From the NCBI GenBank assembly GCA_944391025.1, contig CALXSC010000076.1, positions 1-37,150 on the forward strand: 37,150 bases of DNA. Direction: 5' to 3'. Source of the DNA: an uncultured Rickettsiales bacterium (lineage in GTDB: Bacteria; Pseudomonadota; Alphaproteobacteria; Rickettsiales; UBA1997). Shown in pieces: positions 8,419 through 15,940 of the stretch. A program made the translations under genes and the position numbers. How positions within the stretch are numbered: position 1 is the stretch's first letter; every line of letters starts with the position of its first letter. The notes under the pieces were generated by a model. It worked only from the letters and a program-made list of their open reading frames with translations, was not told the origin of the DNA and made no database searches.

Positions 8419-9734
8419 TGGACACAATTTTTGCTCCGCTTACTTTAAAAGGAAATTGTAGCGTTTACGTTATAAGAATTTCCGGAAAACAGGTTAAAGA
8501 GTGTTTAAAAAATTTAGGAATAAATAGAACTTTAAAACACAGGGAAGCAACTCTCTGTGTTTTAAGGGATAACAATGGCAATCCCATTGACGAAGCCCTA
8601 GTAATATATTTTGAATCACCTAACAGCTTTACTGGAGAAGATATTGTTGAACTAAATCTTCACTGTTCAAATTATATCATATCAAAGGTTACTTCAATTC
8701 TACTATCCATAAAAAGTGTAAGATTGGCTGAAAGAGGTGAATTTTCCAAAAGGGCCTTTTTAAATGGAAAAATTGACTTAATGCAGGCTGAATCTATAGT
8801 AGATTTAGTTAATTCAGAAACAGAATTACAACATAAATTAGCAATAAGTCAGCTGCAGGGTAAAAATTCAAATTTTTACAATACATTGCGTGAAAAAATC
8901 GTTGAAATACTGTCAATACTTGAAGCTTTTATAGATTTCCCTGAAGAAGATATACCGGCTGAGCTTGAAGACGAAATTAATGGAAAGATTCAAAAGATAA
9001 CCAAAGAAATACAAAATAATTTAGACGACAATAGGGTTGGTGAAAAGATAAGGGACGGATTCCATATAGCAATAATAGGAGAGCCAAATTCCGGAAAGTC
9101 AACGCTATTAAACTATTTGTCAAAAAGAGACGTAGCTATAGTTTCAGACATAGCTGGCACAACAAGAGATATAATAGAGGTCAACATGGATATAGCTGGA
9201 ATACCAGTAATTCTATATGACACAGCTGGCATACGGGAAACACAGGACATAATAGAAAATGAAGGCGTAAAAAGAGCCATAAATCGTGCAAAGTCAGCAG
9301 ACTTAAAAATACTCGTTGTCAGCGTTGACAACCCAAACATTGATAAAAAAATATTAGAATTAATTGATGAAAATACAATAATTCTTTTAAACAAGATAGA
9401 TTTAGGAGAAGCCAACATTATTTTTGATAAAGGAACAGTGTTAGAAATATCTCTAAAAGACAAAATTAATTTGGATGAATTTTTAAAAACCCTACAGGAA
9501 AAGCTGGAATCAATAGTATCTCCCAATATTGATACGACAATTACGAATGAAAGATATAGGAGAGAGCTAATAAACTCGCTGGAATTTTTAGAAAAATTCA
9601 ACTTTTCAAATCCAATAGAAATAAACGCAGAAAACATAAGGCTGGCAGCATATCATATTGGAAAAATAACCGGAAAAATAAATTCTGAAGAAATATTGGA
9701 TAATATTTTTTCTAAGTTTTGTATCGGAAAATAA
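8418..9734 (+). CDS. mnmE: tRNA uridine-5-carboxymethylaminomethyl modification GTPase MnmE (TrmE)
   Basis: MnmE and its partner MnmG modify U34 of tRNAs reading split codon boxes. The 438-residue protein has the N-terminal formyl-THF-binding domain (DTIFAPLT), the helical domain (ERGEFSKRAFLNGKIDLMQAE, written here only in part as GEFSKRAFLNGKIDL), and an inserted G domain from about residue 220. The G domain has P loop GEPNSGKST, switch DIAGTTRD, DTAGIRET and NKIDL. The C terminus ends FCIGK, which contains the conserved catalytic cysteine of the FCxGK motif. Length is close to the usual 450. The start is fixed by the one-base overlap with the upstream stop. The gene ends 32 bp before a long GCGGCCGC element that holds a built-in terminator hairpin. 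Confidence 0.97.
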   Translation: MDTIFAPLTLKGNCSVYVIRISGKQVKECLKNLGINRTLKHREATLCVLRDNNGNPIDEALVIYFESPNSFTGEDIVELNLHCSNYIISKVTSILLSIKSVRLAERGEFSKRAFLNGKIDLMQAESIVDLVNSETELQHKLAISQLQGKNSNFYNTLREKIVEILSILEAFIDFPEEDIPAELEDEINGKIQKITKEIQNNLDDNRVGEKIRDGFHIAIIGEPNSGKSTLLNYLSKRDVAIVSDIAGTTRDIIEVNMDIAGIPVILYDTAGIRETQDIIENEGVKRAINRAKSADLKILVVSVDNPNIDKKILELIDENTIILLNKIDLGEANIIFDKGTVLEISLKDKINLDEFLKTLQEKLESIVSPNIDTTITNERYRRELINSLEFLEKFNFSNPIEINAENIRLAAYHIGKITGKINSEEILDNIFSKFCIGK

Positions 9735-9748
9735 AGTAATTGACCTGT

Positions 9749-10019
9749 GGCTATTATATTAACCAAGGGGCGGCCGCAGATGATTTATTTTGATCTTTTT
9801 TGACTTCGCAAAAACTGACAATACAAAGATTTGTGTTTGTCTTGAATTAGCGGATTAAGTCAAAAAGATCAAAATAAATCCTCCAGAGCAGAAGCTCTGG
9901 GACTTTTTTTTACTAATTCTCACCAAATTCCCTAAGCCGACCATCCCCCACCGCCAGTCCCCACAGTCCCCCCCAAATAAAAAAAGTCCTGCGGCCGCCC
10001 CGCCAGTGTCCAAATAGCC
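9749..10019. repeat. GCGGCCGC element, long form, copy 1
   Basis: The core arms GGGGCGGCCGCAG (9767-9779) and CTGCGGCCGCCCC (9989-10001) are perfect inverted repeats, extended outward by GGCTATT (9749-9755) with AATAGCC (10013-10019). Inside, stem 1 pairs 9783-9806 with 9857-9879, about 23 bp with one bulge; its loop contains a further hairpin. Stem 2 is a 7-bp hairpin at 9883-9900 (CCAGAGC, AGAA, GCTCTGG). Stem 3 pairs GGACTTTTTTT (9900-9910) with AAAAAAAGTCC (9979-9989) around a 68-nt C-rich, G-poor loop. Because GCGGCCGC is itself a palindrome, the outer arms are also 8-bp direct repeats (9770-9777 and 9991-9998). The element starts shortly after the mnmE stop. No credible gene lies in it. 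Confidence 0.85.
9883..9911 (+). terminator. Terminator-like hairpin inside GCGGCCGC element copy 1
   Basis: The 7-bp G+C-rich stem CCAGAGC/GCTCTGG with loop AGAA is followed by GAC and a run of T residues. This has the form of an intrinsic terminator for transcripts coming from mnmE. The same hairpin and GGGAC plus T tract recur at the matching place in copy 2. Confidence 0.5.
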
Positions 10020-10125
10020 GAAGGCTAATCTTATTGACAATTAAAAATTGTATATTAGGCTTTCAAAGCCCATCTACTATATATTTATTAGAGTAATTTC
10101 TTATTAAATATATAAAAATTATTTT

Positions 10126-10257
10126 ATAGGTTCCCAATTTTAGCGGGAGCCTATGAGATATAAGCCTTTGCAATTTATTGCAGAGGTAAACTCCTAGGAG
10201 TCAGTAGATGACCTTTGAACTCCCGCACTTTTAGTTGCTACTAATTGTGCGTTTTTT
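10126..10257 (+). ncRNA. Structured leader RNA with alternative pairings, attenuator-like
   Basis: A 10-bp hairpin pairs ATAGGTTCCC (10126-10135) with GGGAGCCTAT (10145-10154, one G-U). A 9-bp hairpin lies at 10165-10186 with loop TTTA, and the palindrome ACTCCTAGGAGT at 10190-10201. An intrinsic terminator follows at 10224-10257. The segment GCGGGAG (10143-10149) can instead pair over 7 bp with CTCCCGC (10220-10226). That pairing would break the first hairpin and occupy the base of the terminator, so the two folds exclude each other. A strong Shine-Dalgarno sequence and a short ORF follow. I matched it to no known riboswitch class. It lies 125 bp after a long GCGGCCGC element. The stretch 10020-10125 is AT-rich with two small hairpins and no gene. 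Confidence 0.55.
10224..10257 (+). terminator. Intrinsic terminator of the leader RNA
   Basis: CGCAC (10224-10228) pairs with GTGCG (10247-10251), with an inner TTAGT/ACTAA stem and loop TGCT, followed by six T residues at 10252-10257. It lies only 22 bp upstream of the next start codon, the position expected for regulated termination. Confidence 0.7.
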
Positions 10258-10279
10258 ATTAATAATAAAAGGAGTTAAA

Positions 10280-10327
10280 ATGCAAGAGCTAAAAATACAA
10301 CTAAAATCATATGAGATTTGTAAATGA
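10280..10327 (+). CDS. Short ORF of 15 codons with strong Shine-Dalgarno; N terminus like ribosomal protein S10
   Basis: The ORF MQELKIQLKSYEICK starts at an ATG placed 5 nt after AAAAGGAG (10267-10274), one of the clearest ribosome binding sites in the window. Its first 12 residues resemble the start of ribosomal protein S10 (M-x-x-x-K-I-x-I-x-L-K-S-F/Y-D/E), then the likeness stops. It may be a leader peptide translationally coupled to the next ORF, which begins at 10311 inside it. It could also be the 5' end of an rpsJ copy that was moved here with its leader and cut off. Ten matching residues cannot decide between these. Confidence 0.4.
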   Translation: MQELKIQLKSYEICK

Positions 10328-10586
10328 TAATATAATAAAATCAAGGGATTTACATTATAGGGTTGAAACAAAGAAAAAGCTATTAGCAAAGATGTCGGAG
10401 TTTCAGTATGATTTTATAATGTATTATATAAATAATCACTGCGATAGAAATAACTTCACTAGGAGAAATATAAAAGACCTAAAGTATATTATTGATAGAT
10501 TTATAAATATCGTATATACCTGCAATCTATTTGAAGCAAATGTTGCGGATAGATTTAACAGAATAATGTGCGGTGTATTGAAATAA
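10311..10586 (+). CDS. Small hypothetical protein
   Basis: I do not recognise this 91-residue protein. It is basic and helix-rich with no signal peptide or membrane segment, and contains three cysteines (in NNHCD, VYTCN and IMCGV). The start ATG overlaps the preceding 15-codon ORF by 17 bp in another frame, so its translation may depend on that ORF. It ends just before a perfect 26-bp palindrome that separates it from the convergent RNase gene. Base composition is as AT-rich as the neighbours. Whether it is expressed is uncertain. Confidence 0.45.
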   Translation: MRFVNDNIIKSRDLHYRVETKKKLLAKMSEFQYDFIMYYINNHCDRNNFTRRNIKDLKYIIDRFINIVYTCNLFEANVADRFNRIMCGVLK

Positions 10587-10591
10587 TAAAA

Positions 10592-10617
10592 AAATGGAAG
10601 AAAATTTTCTTCCATTT
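10592..10617. terminator. Perfect 26-bp palindrome, terminator of the RNase E/G gene
   Basis: AAATGGAAGAAAA is followed directly by its reverse complement. On the minus strand the hairpin runs into a stretch of T residues (the plus-strand A run at about 10587-10593), so it should terminate the RNase gene ending at 10627. It may also serve the convergent small ORF. Confidence 0.7.
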
Positions 10618-10626
10618 ATATAAAAA

Positions 10627-12627
10627 CTATTTAATACCAAATAATTTCTTAAACCAACTGGTCTTTTTGTTGTTTTTGTCATTATTGTTATTAAATTTAT
10701 TATATCTATTGTATTGTCTCCTATTGACCCTTTTTGGAGAACTTTTTTCATTATTTCCATAAGTTTCTTCATCAAATTTATATTTTTTAATTTCAGCATT
10801 GCTTACAGAATATAATTCATTATCACCAAAATCTAAATTAACTTTTCCTAATTTTTGCTGTGGTTCTAGGTCTTTTCGCTCATCATTCGTTAGACCCTTT
10901 CGCTTTTTAATGTTATAATTGTTATCGTCTATATTGTCGTTCTCTTCAATAAAGATGTAAACATTATAATCCTTTTCAATTTGTGATATATCCTTTCTTT
11001 TGAAGTTTAATAGATAGTGGCATAAATCAGGAGTTGTTTCAACGGTTATAACATTGATTTGCTTGTCAGTTGTTGCATATTTTATTGATCTTAAAATACT
11101 TAATGCAACTATTTCCTTTGATTTAATCTTACCTTTTCCCCTGCATCTTGGACATACTTCACTTGTTCTTTCCATAAAGCTTGCGCCAAGTCTCTGCCTT
11201 GATAGTTCCATTAAGCCAAATATGCTGAGTCTAGCAATCTGTATTCTTGCCCTGTCTGTAACCATGGCATCTCGCATAGCTTTTTCAACTATCCTTCTGT
11301 TTTTAAGCTCAAACATATCTATAAAATCTATAACAACTAGACCGGCTAAATCTCTAAGCTTTAACTGTCTGGCGATCTCATTTGCTGCTTCAATATTAGT
11401 TGCAGTCGCCATCTCTTCAACATTTTTTTCCTTGGTAGCCTTGCCAGAATTTACATCAATTGCAACCAATGCTTCTGTTTGGTCTATAACTATAGAACCG
11501 CCGGAAGGTAAATTAACCTTATTGTTATATAAGTCTAAAAGCTGGCTTTCTATATTATATCTTTGGAATAGAGACACTTTTTCTGTATATAATTTAGCTA
11601 CAGCGTCATGGCTATTGTTTGATATAATCTTAACTAATCCCTTAACTGATTTGAATACATCATTTCCTTCAACCAGCACTTCATCAACATCATCTGTATA
11701 CAAATCCCTTATGGTCTTCTTAATAATATCATCCTCAGCATGTATAAATGCTGGAGCCTTTGATTCTAGAGCAGCTTCTTTTATAGCATTCCACAGCCTT
11801 ATCAAATATAAATAATCCTTGAGTATTTCTTCAGGCTTTTTGCCAACGCCAGCAGTCCTTAAAATTATAGACTTGTCATGTGGAACATTAAGGCTTCTTA
11901 ATATGCTCTTTAAAATCTTTCTATCATTTAAATTTGTAACCTTTTTAGAAACACCGCCTCTTTCTGGACTGTTAACCATAAGAACGCAGTATTTTCCAGC
12001 TATAGAAATATATGTAGTCATAGCTACGCCCTTATTTCCTCTCTCCTCTTTTAATACTTGAACTAGAACATACTGGCCTTCCTTTATAACATCTTCAATT
12101 TTATACTGGCTATAGTCATCAGGACTGCTGGTATCGCTAGCCTCTTCGTCAACGGAATAGTTTGGTATAACTTCCACACTATCATCGTCATCATTACTAT
12201 TTTTTGGAATATCCAAATGTTCAGGTTCCTCAACGCCATATGTATTTGATTCAGCGGATGGGTCATCTACAGCTTTTCCGTCCTGCCCATTTTCCAATTG
12301 AATATTTCTTTTTTCTATTTCTTCAGGATTATCATTATTTTGAAAAAATTTAACTTCCTTTAGATTTCTTATTCCATCCTGCGGAATATTGTAATAATCC
12401 GGATGTATATCCGAAAAAGGCAAAAATCCGTGTCTGTCGCCACCATAGTCAATAAATGCAGCCTGTAAAGACGGCTCTATTCTTGTGATTTTAGCTAAAT
12501 ATATATTTCCCTTTAACTGTTTAAAATTAAAATCTTCCCTATCATAATCCTGTAAAACATCATTCTCTATGAGTGCAACCCTTGTCTCCTCTTTAAATGC
12601 ACCATCTATCAATATTTTTTTACTCAT
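10627..12627 (-). CDS. Ribonuclease E/G family endoribonuclease
   Basis: The 666-residue enzyme cleaves single-stranded RNA in mRNA decay and rRNA maturation. The S1 domain lies near residues 37-75 (GNIYLAKITRIEPSLQAAF) and is interrupted, as in alphaproteobacterial RNase E, by an acidic linker of about 100 residues rich in Asp, Glu and Ser. The catalytic DNase I-like part includes AIDVNSGKA near residue 390 and VVIDFIDM. The zinc-link CPRCRGKG lies near residue 490. The C-terminal tail is basic (KKRKGL, RRQYNRYNKFNNNN) and may bind RNA or the degradosome. It is short for RNase E but longer than RNase G, so I leave the symbol open (rne more likely). The start at 12627 is chosen because GGGAGAG precedes that ATG, and the upstream ATG at 12663 would lie before the likely TATAAT at 12652-12657. 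Confidence 0.93.
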   Translation of the reverse strand: MSKKILIDGAFKEETRVALIENDVLQDYDREDFNFKQLKGNIYLAKITRIEPSLQAAFIDYGGDRHGFLPFSDIHPDYYNIPQDGIRNLKEVKFFQNNDNPEEIEKRNIQLENGQDGKAVDDPSAESNTYGVEEPEHLDIPKNSNDDDDSVEVIPNYSVDEEASDTSSPDDYSQYKIEDVIKEGQYVLVQVLKEERGNKGVAMTTYISIAGKYCVLMVNSPERGGVSKKVTNLNDRKILKSILRSLNVPHDKSIILRTAGVGKKPEEILKDYLYLIRLWNAIKEAALESKAPAFIHAEDDIIKKTIRDLYTDDVDEVLVEGNDVFKSVKGLVKIISNNSHDAVAKLYTEKVSLFQRYNIESQLLDLYNNKVNLPSGGSIVIDQTEALVAIDVNSGKATKEKNVEEMATATNIEAANEIARQLKLRDLAGLVVIDFIDMFELKNRRIVEKAMRDAMVTDRARIQIARLSIFGLMELSRQRLGASFMERTSEVCPRCRGKGKIKSKEIVALSILRSIKYATTDKQINVITVETTPDLCHYLLNFKRKDISQIEKDYNVYIFIEENDNIDDNNYNIKKRKGLTNDERKDLEPQQKLGKVNLDFGDNELYSVSNAEIKKYKFDEETYGNNEKSSPKRVNRRQYNRYNKFNNNNDKNNKKTSWFKKLFGIK

Positions 12628-12651
12628 ATCTCTCCCTACTTTAAACATTGC

Positions 12652-12657
12652 ATTATA
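12652..12657 (-). promoter_or_regulatory. Likely -10 element of the RNase E/G gene
   Basis: A perfect TATAAT on the minus strand lies 25 bp upstream of the chosen ATG. The matching -35 is weak. The stretch 12664-12893 is AT-rich without any gene or recognisable remnant of an ATPase domain. Confidence 0.4.
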
Positions 12658-12893
12658 ATACAATATTTGGTCTTCTATTCATATAAACAAAAATACAACA
12701 AATTCTCTTTATAACTTTATAAATTCAATACCAAAACTGTTTATTTGCAATGCAATTAATAACATAATAACTCAAAATTCTAAACTTTATTGCTAAAATA
12801 TTGCAAATAAATTATCAAACGTATATAATAATATACCAACTTTATATTATAACTTAATATTAAAAAAACAATATATTTATTTTTTTAGTTATA

Positions 12894-13967
12894 TCATAAT
12901 CTACCATATCCAAACCTAACATTCCTAAATATAATCTTGCCATTTACTTTTTCTAAATTACGTGCATTTGCCATATTATTTATCTCTGTGGGTCTTAAAA
13001 TTGTATTAACTCCGACCCTTATGCTTGCAACATCCTCTACAGCCTCAAATACCTTATTCAAAAAATTTACTATAACAGACTTTATAAAAATTATATTTTG
13101 ACATAGAAACATAAAAGTTCCTATTGTCATGCTTTTTTTATATACCAGATAAAATCCGCTAGAGAATATAACAAATATTAATAAAACCAGCAATAGAAAC
13201 ACTGTAAAATTGGTAAGATTAAGATTTTTGATAAAAGCATAGTCCTTTGCCAATAGCATAACGCTGTGTTTCCTAATATTTTTAACCTCTTCCCTCTGTT
13301 TAGAAAACGATTTTATATTTAGTATATTAGAAAAATTATCATTAATTAGTCCGCTTATTTTATTATTTTCCTCACTTGACTCTGAAGAATATTTATTAAG
13401 TCTTTTTATATTTGAATAGCTAGTATAGAAAAAAAGAAAACACCACAGTATAAAAAATATACTTAAATATATATTTATGCTCAGATAAACAAATGCTATT
13501 AATACAATTGACAAAAAATCACTAAATATAAATACAAACTTATTTAAAAAGCCTATTATATTACTGGATACATTGTTTATTTTGCTTGCTACAGTATCGG
13601 ACATGTTGTTATTAAAATAGCTCATTGAATGTTTTAGCGAATATATAAATAGATTTACCCTTGCATCCTTTTCAATCTGGTGTTCAGTTCTATAGCTTAG
13701 CCTGCTATTCACAAGTGCAGCCATTAAATATCCGCTGCAATAGACCATTGCATAAAAAAATATTAATGACAAACCGTAGCCCAGTGTTAAAATCCTCGCT
13801 TCGTAGCTATCGCCAATAATTTTTAAAATATATGGCAATACATAGTATGGCATAAAACTTTTAAAAATAAAAGTTAAAATATAGAGCAATGCAAGTTTAT
13901 GTTTATATTTGTCTATACATTTATATAAAAACTTTAAGAATTCCCTATTTGTCATAGTCCGCCCCAT
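12894..13967 (-). CDS. ABC exporter transmembrane domain lacking its ATPase domain (second of tandem pair)
   Basis: The 357-residue protein is a type I ABC exporter membrane domain with about six helices. It carries the coupling-helix region SMSYFNNNMSDTVASKINNV, matching the F-x-x-x-x-S-G-x-x-x-x-R-x-x-x-D segment of the family. It ends GKIIFRNVRFGYGRL, then stop: exactly the beginning of a nucleotide-binding domain, up to the A-loop tyrosine. No Walker A, signature or Walker B motif follows in any frame of the next 230 bp. Normal members have about 570-600 residues. The gene overlaps its upstream paralogue by about 23 bp (11 bp if the second ATG is used). Either it works with a separate ATPase or it is a truncated relic. 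A long open frame argues against recent decay. Confidence 0.75.
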   Translation of the reverse strand: MGRTMTNREFLKFLYKCIDKYKHKLALLYILTFIFKSFMPYYVLPYILKIIGDSYEARILTLGYGLSLIFFYAMVYCSGYLMAALVNSRLSYRTEHQIEKDARVNLFIYSLKHSMSYFNNNMSDTVASKINNVSSNIIGFLNKFVFIFSDFLSIVLIAFVYLSINIYLSIFFILWCFLFFYTSYSNIKRLNKYSSESSEENNKISGLINDNFSNILNIKSFSKQREEVKNIRKHSVMLLAKDYAFIKNLNLTNFTVFLLLVLLIFVIFSSGFYLVYKKSMTIGTFMFLCQNIIFIKSVIVNFLNKVFEAVEDVASIRVGVNTILRPTEINNMANARNLEKVNGKIIFRNVRFGYGRL

Positions 13968-15003
13968 AGCTAAAGTTTACATTTTTAAATACTATTTTTC
14001 CATTTACATTGGAAATTTTAATCGCATTGGCACTATTTTTAATTTGTATAGGCTTTATTATTGTGTTTATACCATTTTTAATATTACCCAAATTTTCAAA
14101 AATCTTAGTCAATGCGAATACTCCATCAAACAAAAACCTCCTAAAAACCTCTGTAACGCTCCATATAAACAGGAAATCTCCAAGTCCAATTTTATTGTAT
14201 ACAAGCAGATATATAGAGAAACCCATAGTAGCCATTATAAAAGAAAACGCAAAAACAGAATTTGATAAATCAATATAGGCACGGCTTCTCAAAACCTTTG
14301 ATGAATTTCTTAAAATATCAAAATTCTGTCTTTTTACCCTATTAATTTCAATTCTTTCCCTATTGAACATTTTGATATTTGAAATATTTGCAAAATCGTC
14401 ATTTATTATTCCAAAGTATTTGCTTTTGCTTTCAGCGTTTTGAACGGAAGCTGATATTAGATTTTTTCTAAGCTTAAAAACAACAAATAGGTATAGGAAA
14501 GTAATAAAAGCAAAAAATATAGCTAAAAATCCATTTATATGGACATATACCAATAAAACTGCTATGAAAAATAGAATAAGATTTAAGACCGCAATACTAT
14601 GGGTAAAAAAATGCCTTGACATCACAGTAACATTTCTTATTTTACCGCTCAAAGCCCCGCTAAATGAATTATTGAAATAGTTTAAAGAATGTTGAATGGC
14701 ATAGCTAAAAAGTTTATTTCTTATATTTTTTTGTATAAAATTCACAGACCTAAATTTAAATGTACTTTTCAGCAGCAATCCAAGCACACCAAAATTTAAT
14801 AGCAGGCAAAATATAAATATGTAAAATATACCAATTTTAAGTTCAAATCTATTATTAATTATGGAGTCAATTATAAACTTATATAGATACTGGGTTAAAA
14901 ATAATGATACTATATCATTTACCATTACAGCAAGAAAAAACATAAATAAAGAAAATCTCCTTCCTTTTGTAGAGTCCCAAATAAATCTATAAACATTAAC
15001 CAT
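13945..15003 (-). CDS. ABC exporter transmembrane domain lacking its ATPase domain (first of tandem pair)
   Basis: The 352-residue protein has six predicted helices and the segment SLNYFNNSFSGALSGKIRNV, clearly paralogous to the next gene (both contain YFNN, a Ser, then KI-x-NV). It ends GKIVFKNVNFSYGADYDK, again at the A-loop tyrosine that opens a nucleotide-binding domain. Two adjacent genes stopping at the same structural point suggest the domain was lost before a tandem duplication, or that both were cut for a shared reason. The pair could form a heterodimeric membrane channel needing an ATPase from elsewhere. The gene starts 11 bp after the proline iminopeptidase stop, so it is probably in the alaS operon. 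Substrate unknown. Confidence 0.75.
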   Translation of the reverse strand: MVNVYRFIWDSTKGRRFSLFMFFLAVMVNDIVSLFLTQYLYKFIIDSIINNRFELKIGIFYIFIFCLLLNFGVLGLLLKSTFKFRSVNFIQKNIRNKLFSYAIQHSLNYFNNSFSGALSGKIRNVTVMSRHFFTHSIAVLNLILFFIAVLLVYVHINGFLAIFFAFITFLYLFVVFKLRKNLISASVQNAESKSKYFGIINDDFANISNIKMFNRERIEINRVKRQNFDILRNSSKVLRSRAYIDLSNSVFAFSFIMATMGFSIYLLVYNKIGLGDFLFIWSVTEVFRRFLFDGVFALTKIFENLGNIKNGINTIIKPIQIKNSANAIKISNVNGKIVFKNVNFSYGADYDK

Positions 15004-15014
15004 TAATATATAAC

Positions 15015-15926
15015 CTAAATCAAATTATTAATATCGCTTTTTTGCAATTCCTTCATTAGAACCCCAGTATGGCTTTCATAGGGAACAATAATCATTTTTG
15101 AATTTGGCAGCATTTTATGTAGCCTGTAGGCGCCATCAAGGGTACAATTCATATCAAATCTTCCATGGTAAAACTTTATTGGAATATTTCTTATTTTATC
15201 AGCATTTTTAAGTATATATTCATTCTCTATAAAAAAATGGTTAGATTCAAAATGCAAAAAAATCCTTGTTGAATTAATATCGCTTTCCTCTATATCTTCA
15301 GGCTTTCTAAAAGTTGAATTTGAAAAGACCATCAACATAAGAGAATATTCATAGTTAGCCATTAAACAGGCTATCTTCTTTTTTCCTTCAAAATCAGATT
15401 TTTCAATAGTTTCAAGCAGGTAGCCAGCTATATTGTCACCTTTATATTTTGAAATTATTGGTTCCATAAACTTTTCATATAAATCAGGAAAAATTGCTCT
15501 GCTTCCCTTATACAACCATTCACTATCACTTTTTCTGGCAAGAAATGTTGAGCTTAAAAGCATTCTTTCAACCATTTCTGGATATGATATTGAAAACAAT
15601 AGAATTAGACACGAGCCCCATGATGAACCAACAAAAGTTGCCTTTTTAACATCCAAATGGTCCATTAATTTTTTAATATCCTCAATTAAATACTGCGTGG
15701 TATTTTCTTTAAGTTCACCATTTGGCGTTGATTTTCCGCAGCCTCTCTGGTCATAGAATACGCAATAAAATTTGTCCAAATCAAGCCCGTCTACTCTTTT
15801 AATCGGATCACTGCAGCCACCAGGGCCGCCATGTACAAATATTAGCGGAATTCCGCTTTTATTCCCATATGTAGCATAATATATATCATGAATATTAGAT
15901 ATTTTTAAGAAACCTTCTTCTAACAT
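15015..15926 (-). CDS. pip: Proline iminopeptidase-like alpha/beta hydrolase
   Basis: The 303-residue cytoplasmic hydrolase is of the S33 type that removes N-terminal proline from peptides. Family marks are HGGPGG (oxyanion region) near residue 31, DQRGCGKS, and the nucleophile elbow GSSWGS near residue 102. The acid lies in HGRFDMNC near residue 258 and the histidine in YESHTG near residue 283. Length is close to the usual 310-320. The gene begins 14 bp after alaS ends and finishes 11 bp before the first ABC membrane gene, so the four genes probably form one transcript. Peptide use would suit an organism living on host protein. Substrate specificity is inferred from motifs only. Confidence 0.88.
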   Translation of the reverse strand: MLEEGFLKISNIHDIYYATYGNKSGIPLIFVHGGPGGCSDPIKRVDGLDLDKFYCVFYDQRGCGKSTPNGELKENTTQYLIEDIKKLMDHLDVKKATFVGSSWGSCLILLFSISYPEMVERMLLSSTFLARKSDSEWLYKGSRAIFPDLYEKFMEPIISKYKGDNIAGYLLETIEKSDFEGKKKIACLMANYEYSLMLMVFSNSTFRKPEDIEESDINSTRIFLHFESNHFFIENEYILKNADKIRNIPIKFYHGRFDMNCTLDGAYRLHKMLPNSKMIIVPYESHTGVLMKELQKSDINNLI

Positions 15927-15940
15927 ATAATAACAATTTA

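Noticed and set aside
8072..8461. Several open frames on both strands over the Pro/Ala-rich tail
   Set aside because: Low-complexity CCAGCT-type repeats stay open in all frames; only the frame with the membrane anchor and the coupled stop is credible.
9767..10001. Integron attC site or CRISPR-like array as explanation of the GCGGCCGC elements
   Set aside because: There is no integrase core site, cassette order, regularly spaced direct repeat or spacer series, and the elements lie singly at distant places.
9855..10040. 61-codon minus-strand frame over long element copy 1
   Set aside because: It consists of the C-rich loop read in reverse, which gives Gly-rich low-complexity sequence.
10126..10257. 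TPP riboswitch or SRP RNA for the first leader
   Set aside because: Only one TPP-like phrase is present and the remaining conserved segments are missing; the SRP tetraloop motif is absent.
11054..11815. 253-codon open frame on the plus strand inside the RNase E/G gene
   Set aside because: It lies antisense to the conserved catalytic domain, and its hydrophobic, Ser/Leu-rich translation is the typical mirror image of a real gene.
13909..14278. Two plus-strand open frames over the ABC membrane genes
   Set aside because: They are antisense to long conserved membrane-domain frames and have no independent support.
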